The notes beneath the pieces were generated by a model, which saw nothing but the letters and a program-made list of their open reading frames with translations, was not told the DNA's origin and searched no databases. 64,000 bases of DNA from Orobanche coerulescens (Eukaryota > Streptophyta > Magnoliopsida > Lamiales > Orobanchaceae), in assembly GCA_033398695.1 (NCBI GenBank), contig CM065805.1:165455787-165519786 (forward strand). Reading direction: 5' to 3'. Below, in pieces: positions 56,175 to 64,000 of the stretch (the first letter of the stretch is position 1; each line of letters opens with the position of its first letter). The translations under genes were made by a program, and so were the position numbers.

Positions 56175-56949
56175 CAAGGGCAGATGCAGGATTGTCTAAT
56201 AGGTGTGGCACCGAGAAATTTTTTTCCGATCAAATATAATAACATAATTTTTTTTTAAATTACGAGTGCATTAGATATAACAAATTTTTGTAGAACTTAC
56301 ATTTTAAAGTTGACATCTATGTACACATATTTTTTGAAAGCGAGCAATTACATCTTCAATCTTAACTTTCATAAGGGCTTCTTTCTCAACTTTGCAAATC
56401 AATGCGTCGTTCATAAAATCATCACCTATTTTGTTGCGCAGGTCGGTCTTCAAGAGCTTCATTATGGAAAAATATCTTTCTATTGTTGTAGTCGCGACGA
56501 GCAAAACTAAACCCAATCTTAATAGCTTATAAACCAAAGGATAAAACCGATGTTTCCCTGTTTCCACCGTCACACAAGAAAGGTCAGCAATTCCTTCAAA
56601 CTAGTGAATCGATCATCTTTATGGCAAGTGTGATAATATATCGCAAGTTGTCCTTCAAGATCTATCCAATCCGAATCATCAAAGTCATTCTTTACTTGAC
56701 TTTGGCTAGTGGGTTGAGTTTTGACTTTGGGCTATCAGTAGAGTAGTATTTTAGTTTAAATTTTGGGCTTGTTAGTTGTGAATTTGGGCTACAATTTATT
56801 GTGTAATATAACCCATAGTAAGATAGTTGCACATTTTTATTTATGTAGTTGCATCATAATAGAAATTTTTTTCCTAACTTTTTACATTACGCATACGAAA
56901 TTGAGGTGCGACATGTGCCACACCGGGACCCCAATAAGGTTTGCCCCTG
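56175..56949 (-). mobile_element. Internally deleted hAT transposon with transposase end
   Basis: Ends CAAGGGCAGATGCAGG and GTTTGCCCCTG, partly inverted. Exact 8-bp target duplication TTCATTCC (56167-56174, 56950-56957). The minus strand encodes the transposase dimerisation region. Just 775 bp remains, so most of the transposase gene is deleted. Confidence 0.85.
56304..56573 (-). pseudogene. hAT transposase C-terminal dimerisation fragment
   Basis: The frame reads HRFYPLVYKLLRLGLVLLVA, then TTTIERYFSIMKLLKTDLRN and KIGDDFMNDALICKVEK. This is the hAT dimerisation domain of the plant TTF-type zinc-finger/ZMYM-like transposase group (family norm ATVERSFS.MK..K..LR...GD..L). Upstream minus-strand sequence (to about 56690) continues it with DDRFTSLKELADLSCV across a frame break. 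The zinc-finger and catalytic parts are gone. Confidence 0.82.
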
Positions 56950-56957
56950 TTCATTCC

Positions 56958-57850
56958 ACAAATGATATTAAACTCATCAGATAAAGATTGACATTTGAAT
57001 TTTAAAGACTACGATTTCCACTAATTATGTTTTTCCATGGTTTTGCACTCTCTCATGTTGGCGCATCTGCCAATACTCGTATTTAATCGTGTCCAGTCTT
57101 ATGCAGCCGTATCAAAGTGAAGAGCATGAAAGACTTCAATTTTTTATTTCGACACTAATGGTGTAATCATAAATAGAACAACTGATGTAACTTATAAAGA
57201 AGTACTCTAAAATTTATGGTGAATGGTTGAGTATTATGCGTTTCTATGTGAATTTTTTCTTATGTTCCCGTATTTTGTATGAATGGTATACTAGTACTTC
57301 TTTATAAATAGTCGTTAATTACATTCTACCCCAATTGAGAAATAAATTATGAACTACTCTTAAGTTTCTAAAAGTGAAGATGTGCAAATAATAATAAAAA
57401 CAATAGTAAGAATAATAGAATCGTAATCAAGAGTAATGTTATACATTGTACTCGATAAAACTCTAAAATTTTTTAATTTATAAATTACTCTTTCCATTTT
57501 CAAATCAAAAGATGCATGAGTCGATTATTCAATATAAATATTATATCATCCTCAAACGACCGTATGCAGTATTAAAAAAAATTATTCATGAATATAGCAA
57601 AAAAAATATTTTTAAATTCTAATTATATAAATAGCAATCATGATTATCTCATGAAAAGTAAACCAAATCAAACTAAACCTACCCAGTATATCCCGCTCAG
57701 AGTAGGACCTGGGGAGAATAAAATGCACGCAGACCATGCCCATACTTATTACGGTAGTGAGGCGGTTGATTATCTCATGAAAAGTCCAAGGGCTAAATGT
57801 CAATTTGATATATCTTGAGGGGCAAGCTGTAATTTCCACAAAACGATATT
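56958..57850. other. Spacer upstream of the second gene
   Basis: No gene is recognised. TGATTATCTCATGAAAAGT occurs twice (57640, 57768). Confidence 0.5.
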
Positions 57851-58083
57851 GGAGACGTGGAGTTATATATTCGCCAAAGAGAACTAGGGCTCAGGGTTCA
57901 ACAAAAACCTATTTCTCTGCTTCCTTTCAGCAGCCATTCGATTTGATTCTTCCGTCGTCGTCTTGAGCCAATCCGCCGCATGCGTTAATAAATCACCTCA
58001 AATCGCGTGGTTTCGTTGTCTAAAATTTCAGTTTATCCAACCTATCGCATGCTTCTCCTAATTTAAACCCTTGATCTGTTAAC
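57851..58083 (+). promoter_or_regulatory. Probable core promoter and leader of the RSA1/CCAR1-like gene
   Basis: A TATA-like TTATATAT lies at 57863-57870, preceded by GACGTGG (57854-57860), an ABRE-like ACGTG core. A pyrimidine-rich leader (CTATTTCTCTGCTTCCTTTC) follows before the ATG at 58084. Positions fit a 190-base leader. No experimental support. Confidence 0.4.
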
Positions 58084-61000
58084 ATGTATTCTTCTCGAGG
58101 AAGCAATGGCTATGGCCAAGATCAACCCTACCCTTCCCAGTCTTCGTACGCCCCTCAGAACGTACGCTGCACCCTCTCTGTTTGTATTAGTTCGAATTAT
58201 GTTATCTCTGTCATGTTTATATGGCGTTCAATGTTGTTTTATGCTTATGCCTGACAGATTTTTCTTTTTTATAGTTGGGATCCGCGACCTTATTGGGAGG
58301 AGTTCAGGGGCGCCCTTCAGCAGCAGTGGCGGCACCTCTCCCCCAACATTATGGCGGGGAGTATAGTTCGGTCTATGGTTCAGCCACCCAGCAGGTTGTT
58401 AGCCGCCATATTTTTATCACTTTTACTAGTATTTTTGATCCATAGAAGTTTGAATCTTTATCTGATCAACACTCTTGATAATCATCATCACCATCTTCCC
58501 CTGGATAATCATCATCATCCTTGTGTACTGGATAATGCTTTAATAATGTGCAAGGCTATTTATTGGTAACATTCTCTTTCACATATTGTAAGATTTATGG
58601 CTGGTTAGACTTAGAGATCATGTATTCATTAATTACTTTCCATGTACTCTTCAATTGAGTTTATTGATAATCTGTCTATATCTCTACAATTACGACTGAG
58701 GTCTCTCCAGGACCAAGACCATAAGTTCAAAAATGATCAATATTCTTGCAGTATGGAAGTTTTTTTCTGGGAACATGTGCACTTCTTCAAGCTAAATGGG
58801 ATGGGGAGTGGGCATAATTGACCGAGTCTTATGTTGAGGGTCATTCCTGGTTGTGACTCGTTTTTGGAAAATTTAAATAGTTCTTATTTGCGTATATATT
58901 TTTAAACCTTCTTTAACAGATTGGTATACTTCATTTGCACTTTTCCCACAAGTGATTATTCCTTCTTTCTTGGTCATTCTCAATCATCGCTGCTATTTGC
59001 TGTACTATTCAGTTACTGGTATGCTTAACTTTGTCCACTAGGAACTCAATTGGTTACTTTTACTTCCTTGGTAAGGTATTTATGAATTTGCTTTTGTTGG
59101 ACGAGTAAACAGGAGCTTTTTAGCAGGAATTCCATGGCTTTGATTGGTTTTTTCTTAAGAGTTTTGTTTGAATTTTTTTGGTGAAATGTTCTAGAGAGTG
59201 TGGCAGATGAAAATTCTACACTTGTGGGAGATGTATTCTTCCTTAGATAGCTTTTGCATGTAGGTTTTTGTTTGCCTAGTGATCAGTATCTTGGGAAATA
59301 TTTTGGAGGAAGATGGAAATAAAAACATTAAATGTTTTGTTTTCTTCTTTTTTTTTGGGTGGGTGGTGGTGGTGGTGGGGGATATAAAAGCACTCTGAAG
59401 CGCTCTTTTCACTATTTCTTCACTGAGTTTATCTACTTTTTTTCCTGGTTTGTTGCCCCATGCTTGAAAGGTTGACAGGCTGGTGATAATTAAGAGCATT
59501 GGGTTGGTGGATGACATAGATAGGGGTATAAAAGCACACATCAAGCTGCAAGCACTCTTGCCTATTTCTTTTCTGGGTTTATCTAATTTTTTTTCCCAAA
59601 TATTTTTCCTGTACTTGTTATGAAATATCATGCATGTGGATTCATCAAAATTTGAGTCTGATGCTTGCAGAATCATAACATTGATTTAGCCTTTTCAATT
59701 TGAAGTCGTTCCTCAATTTACCTAAGTTGATTCCTTTATTCTGAATTTGATACCACTAGCTTAGGCAATTCGCCTGGTTTATACATGATCAAGCTCTACA
59801 TCTTTTTCTACTATGTCTTGGCGCAATGCCCAGTACTGCAAGAGCTGCACTGCCTTATTGGTCTTATTCCCTTTAGATGTTAGATACAACTTGCTTACTT
59901 TTGTTTCTCGTAATCATTTGTTTTTTATTTTTCATATAAGAATTTGAGGCCATCATCTGATGACTTCTCTACTCTCTTCAGATATCTCCGTTGGGTATGA
60001 CGGGTTCTGTAACAACTGCTTACGAAGGCCGAAATAATTATGGATCATCCATGCCAGAGTCACCCAAGTTTGCATCTACTGATTATATCTCATCAACAAG
60101 TCGTGGCTATGGGCAGAAAGGTGATAAGTTATATTCAGACAGGACATCTGAATATCCATCAGTTGAAAGACGTCAATATGCTGAGCGCCACAGTGCATAT
60201 ATAGGGAGAGATTTACCGAGTGAAACAGCTCATAGATATGCGGAGCCAGTTGCTATTGGCCATGAACATCAGGTATTGAATGATGTGATATATTCCTATT
60301 TGTAAGCCTCGTGCGGCATATATCTTGTTAATTCCATTTTCTGTATTTATTTGTTCATTTCTCCTGTCAAATGAAGCATCTGTCTTATTTGGAACTGTTG
60401 GATATGTTTTCTCAGTCTAAGCTATATGATCATCTGGAGCAAACGACAAGTAGGCAAGAAGAAATGCTAAATGCTCGAGCACTGCAATCTGCTTCAGTTG
60501 ATGGAGGAGCTAGGTACGTTAGTCTAACTGCACTCTCAATGCACCAGCATTTTACTAGTTTTAGTAGTGCGCGTTTGCCGAAAGGTAGGTGTTACGCGAG
60601 CGTAATCCCTAATGCACATTCTTATTTGCAACTGAATATGGGCAATTGTGCTATTTCAGTTATGTATGTGATTTAAGATTCCTAATTTTGATGGTGGATT
60701 TGCGTGCACAGAAATTCTGTGCACTTTCATGAAAAGGAACTATATCTAGTACACTAAGTAGCAAAAACTTTATGGCAGACAAGCTGATTATCTTGCAGCA
60801 AGGGCCGCAGTTCGCCATCCTGCCCAAGATCCTATTGCCTACGGTGGAAGGCTTGACCATGAATTGCGCAGTTTATCAATGTTAACTGGTTCATCATACA
60901 TTGGCAATCACACTGCATCAATTTTAGGGGCAGCTCCACAGAGAAATCTTGATGACCTTATTTATGCAAACCCTGGATATGGTGTGAGCTTGCCTCCTGG

Positions 61001-63026
61001 AAGGGACTATGGCGTCGGGAAGGGGCTCCACGGAACCTCGCTTGAATCAGATTATCCTACTAGCTTGTTGGGACGTGTTAGTCATCTGCTAGTTGATGAT
61101 CGGAAAGATGAAAGAGCTGCATATGGTCGAGAATTGGAAAGACGAGACAAAGATAGGGATTATTTGCGTGAGCGAGAGAAAGATAGAGAAAGGGAGAAGG
61201 ACCGGATGCGTGAAAGAGAAAGAGAGCGAGAACGTGAACGAGATCGAGAAAGACAACGCGAAAGAGAACGTGAGAGGGAACGCGAAAAGGAACGTGAGAG
61301 GGAACTGGAGCGAAGGGATAAAGATAAAGATCGAGATCACAAACGCACACTTGAATTGAAGCATGAACTAACTCCTCCTCGAGTCTCTAGGGACCGCCGA
61401 GCGTCGTCTTCGGCGAAGGATACCAGATCTCTGCGGCGGGAATCCCCACGTCATGAAGTCTTGCATAGGTGGATCCATTTAATTGCATCCTGTATTAGTT
61501 CTGTATGTTTAGAAGCTTATCTGTCTTGCAGCCTTCCTAACTTCGTGTTATATAATGCTGAAGGCTTCATTCCCCTGTTAAAGAGAAGAGAAGAGAGTAT
61601 GCCTGCAAGGTAAAAAACATCAGTGCGACAGCCTAGTTGTTGCATGATATCCAGACTCATTCATTAATTCTGTATTGTTGGATTCGTTTATGACCTCAAC
61701 ACTGACATTGTCCGTTGGGAGCTGAGTCTTCATTGAGGGGTGTGATTATTGGATGCTGTTGCAGTCTTGCCCTTTCTTCTTGGGATTTCCCCCTCTTCCA
61801 TGTGCCTTTACTCTGCCTGCTCTCATTTAGATTGTCCCCCACATCCATATTCATCCTTTTGTGGTTCTTCTTGATGTCTGCGTTCTTCCCCCTTTGTATT
61901 GCTCGTTCACTCTTCCCCATCTTGTAATTGCTTGGGATTGTTCTACCGTCAAGTTATTTTTTAGTTCTTATACTGCAGAGCCAACTGATATCTACTCTCG
62001 TCATTCTTTTTACAAAAAATTTCTTAGACATAATAATCAAAGGTTTGCAACTTGAAGCCTTTGTTCTTGTTTTGTGTTACTCGCACCAATATATATTTAG
62101 TAGAGGCCAAAGCTTCTTCTACATTATTGAAAAGAAGATGTGTGTTTATCTTTCCTGTTAAGAGCATTATCATGAAGCCTGTCTTTTAGATATACAGAGA
62201 GTTTCTGACAGGTTAGAAAGTAGGTGAAAAAGTTTTCTTAATTGACTCCTTAATTTGCCACATTCTTTTGTAGGTTTTTTCATTCAGTTTTGTACAAACT
62301 GAGAGGGATTATTTGTCATTGGACAAGCGATATCCCCGGCTCTATGTTTCTTCAGAATGCTCAAAGGTTTGACCTTTTTCTTTTGTAACATAATGGTTTC
62401 AGCGTCTGCTGCTCTGTGTGATTGTACTGACTTGGCTGGTTTATAGGTAGTTGTATATTGGCCGGGGAAGAATCTACAACTTCCTTTATACACTCCCGTA
62501 AGGTAAATTCATCTTCTGTTGGATCCGTTGCAGTTATTTAAGTTTTCATTTGCTTAGTTTTTTGGTTGTTTAGAACGACTTCTTTCTGCCTAATAATTCA
62601 CACGTTTCTGTTATTGTGAAGACAACATTTCCTCCATTTCTTATGGTATTTTCATTAGAACATCATTTGTAACAATAGTGACAAGTAACTCTGCTAATTC
62701 GCCCGTAAGGTAAATTCATCTTCTGTTGGATCCGTTGCAGTTATTCATTGTCATTGGCTTAGTTTTTTGGTTGTTTAGAACGACTTCTCTCTGCTAATAA
62801 TTCGCACGTTTCTGTTATTGTGAAGACAACTTTTCCTCCATTTTTATGGTATTTTCATTAGAACATCATTTGTAACGATAGTGACAAGTAACTCTAATCT
62901 TGATGAAATAGTTTTGAGCATGATTTTGTTGAAGATGCTGCTGTGGAGAAGAAAGAATCATCTTCAACACAGCGCGCTATTGACATATCAGGAGCTGGAG
63001 GACAAACTACAGTATGGAACGCCAAG
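58084..63026 (+). CDS. RSA1: SHORT ROOT IN SALT MEDIUM 1 / CCAR1-like protein, 5' part (runs off window)
   Basis: Nine exons: 58084-58161, 58275-58394, 59982-60272, 60416-60513, 60779-61468, 61564-61609, 62274-62366, 62447-62502 and 62912-63026. All introns are GT-AG and the frame is open for 529 codons. It starts MYSSRGSNGYGQDQPY. Family landmarks follow in order: HYGGEYSSVYGS, SPKFASTDYISS, RRQYAERHSAYIGRDLPSE, TASILGAAPQRNLDDLIYAN and NPGYGVSLPPGRDYG. Next is a long Arg/Glu-rich stretch (61110-61345), then SPVKEKRREY, ERDYLSLDKRYPRLYV and SFEHDFVED, ending TTVWNAK. Plant members are nuclear proteins linked to salt response; animal CCAR1 is a transcription co-regulator. SAP and EF-hand-like parts would lie beyond 64000. 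The exon 2 region is shorter than I remember for the family. Confidence 0.88.
58395..59981 (+). other. Intron 2 of the RSA1/CCAR1-like gene
   Basis: T-rich intron of 1587 bases. Two diverged copies of a segment with GGGGTATAAAAGCAC and TTTATCTA(C/A)TTTTTTTCC lie at about 59379-59450 and 59522-59600. A G-rich GGTGGTGGTGGTGGTG run is at 59357-59376. No element ends recognised. Confidence 0.6.
61110..61345 (+). repeat. Purine-rich Arg/Glu/Asp repeat region within exon 5
   Basis: Tandem-like GARCGNGARNGN codons encode alternating RE/RD/KD residues over about 78 codons, predicted as a long single helix or disordered charged region. Seen in homologues, so it is part of the protein and not an expansion peculiar to this copy. 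Confidence 0.85.
62495..62911 (+). repeat. Tandem duplication of about 207 bp spanning a splice donor
   Basis: CCCGTAAGGTAAATTCATCT occurs at 62495 and at 62702, and the following 190 bases match closely in both copies (GGATCCGTTGCAG, TTGGTTGTTTAGAACGACTT, GTGAAGACAAC). The unit begins with the last 8 bases of exon 8 and includes its donor, so intron 8 holds a duplicate donor. Confidence 0.92.
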
Positions 63027-64000
63027 GTTAATTTTTAAACCGACAAATTTGTTCTAGCGCATGAAATGCTGAACAGCGGTATAGATCCTCTATACCACTT
63101 TTGTGTACCACAGAATGTACCATTAGTGTGAGATAGGATGAGGTCTACAACACTTGTGGTGGGGTATGATGCAGAATACACTAATGGTACAATGTGGTAC
63201 ATTTGATCTCTTCGGAGTTTGCATCCCTAAATTATAGGACCTCCAAACATCATTTGATGTTTTAACATTCAAACTTTGAAATTGATGATGTATTCTCAGG
63301 TATTCACCTGCTTAATTAGTTTACTCTCCATCTTGTGTAGCATTAAGGGACACACACTAAAATAAAGTGATCTTATTATCAGTAAAGGATTGTCAATAGA
63401 GGAGAAAGAGTGATTCTTAATAGGACATTTTTTATTTTTCACCGATGCCACTTTTGATTTTGCTTTTGCTTTTGGTTCATCTAATGAAAGCCTAAAAGCT
63501 GGTGGTAGGGCGCCTTTGGTACTTTCGTAAATTCGAAGTTTTTCTTTGACATTCTTATTCTCAATTTTATCATAGTATCATAATCCAAAATTGTCCTTTT
63601 ACTCCTAAAAATCTGCACCATCTATATACGGTAAAACCTCGATAAATAAATATGGCCGGGATCGGAGAAAAATATTCATTTAGTGAAATTATTCATTTAT
63701 CGAGAGGAAATTTGAATATGTTATAAAGAGTTGGAACCGTAGAAAATTATTCATTTGGCGAAGTTATTTGTTTATCAAACATTCATTTATCGAGGTTCTA
63801 CTGTATGGGTGCTTTGTCTTGCTATTCAAAATCTATTTTGAAAGCGATCTGTTTCCAAATTTTTTAACTTTTAGTCGAATTTATTCGTGATTGTACTCCT
63901 TTTTCTTATACCAGACAGCTGGAATATTTATTATAACAGCAGAACTGAAATTTGCTCATTCCCAGTGCTTACAGTGATTTGATTTTTAACTATTGATTCC
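63027..64000 (+). other. Intron following exon 9, to the window edge
   Basis: No further exon of the RSA1/CCAR1-like gene was found before the edge. Aside from the MITE, an inverted pair around 63080-63210 (TAGATCCTCTATACCACTTT and complementary TGTACCA/TGGTACA pieces) is visible. Confidence 0.55.
63629..63803. mobile_element. Emigrant-type MITE (pogo-like) in the last visible intron
   Basis: Inverted ends CGGTAAAACCTCGATAAAT and, reversed, CAGTAGAACCTCGATAAAT, with a TA duplication on both sides (63627, 63804). The ends match the plant Emigrant consensus CAGTAAAACCTCTATAAAT. Its interior repeats ATTCATTTATCGAG. Length 175 bp. Confidence 0.85.

Noticed and set aside
61078..61364. Antisense and shifted frames over the Arg/Glu-rich exon
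   Set aside because: They mirror the purine-rich codons of exon 5 of the RSA1/CCAR1-like gene.

Overview
The window is nuclear DNA of a flowering plant, probably a eudicot. Two split genes with GT-AG introns lie among densely nested plant transposable elements: Ty3/gypsy chromoviruses, Ty1/copia, RTE LINEs, non-autonomous hAT elements and an Emigrant-type MITE. I see no bacterial, organellar or viral genome features. The species cannot be fixed from the sequence alone.

Layout. 1-10658: an older LTR, split by a structurally complete minus-strand Ty3/gypsy element (911-10242, target duplication CCGCG). 10659-12963: AT-rich spacer with a broken LTR fragment, then the leader of gene 1. 12964-21169: gene 1, six exons, a predicted 338-residue plastid-targeted membrane protein that I cannot name; its introns hold two 5'-truncated RTE LINEs, a hAT element and a hairpin MITE. 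21777-26664: a gypsy-type element with gag and protease but no reverse transcriptase, itself hit by two hAT elements. 26665-39025: a plus-strand chromovirus, decayed, whose RNase H domain was split by a gag-only Tat-like element (32597-35588) and whose 5' LTR is interrupted by other LTR material.

39026-50560: a multi-layer nest. A minus-strand gypsy copy is split by an LTR-like unit with inverted ends (41307-50081). That unit is split by a gag-only copia element (42362-49781). The right LTR of the copia element received two solo LTRs, one from its own family in opposite orientation, and that one carries a hAT element. 50561-57850: AT-rich DNA with exonuclease-1-like pseudo-exons, tandem duplications and a hAT relic that keeps the transposase dimerisation end.

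58084-64000 (runs off the edge): the 5' half of a gene matching plant SHORT ROOT IN SALT MEDIUM 1 / CCAR1-like proteins, nine exons visible.

The two genes show no sign of co-regulation. The most unusual signal is that four different LTR families each carry many copies of a family-specific, CpG-containing inverted repeat of about 10-19 bp. Coordinates of transposon ends were placed by eye from terminal motifs and target duplications; exons were placed from splice sites and reading-frame continuity.
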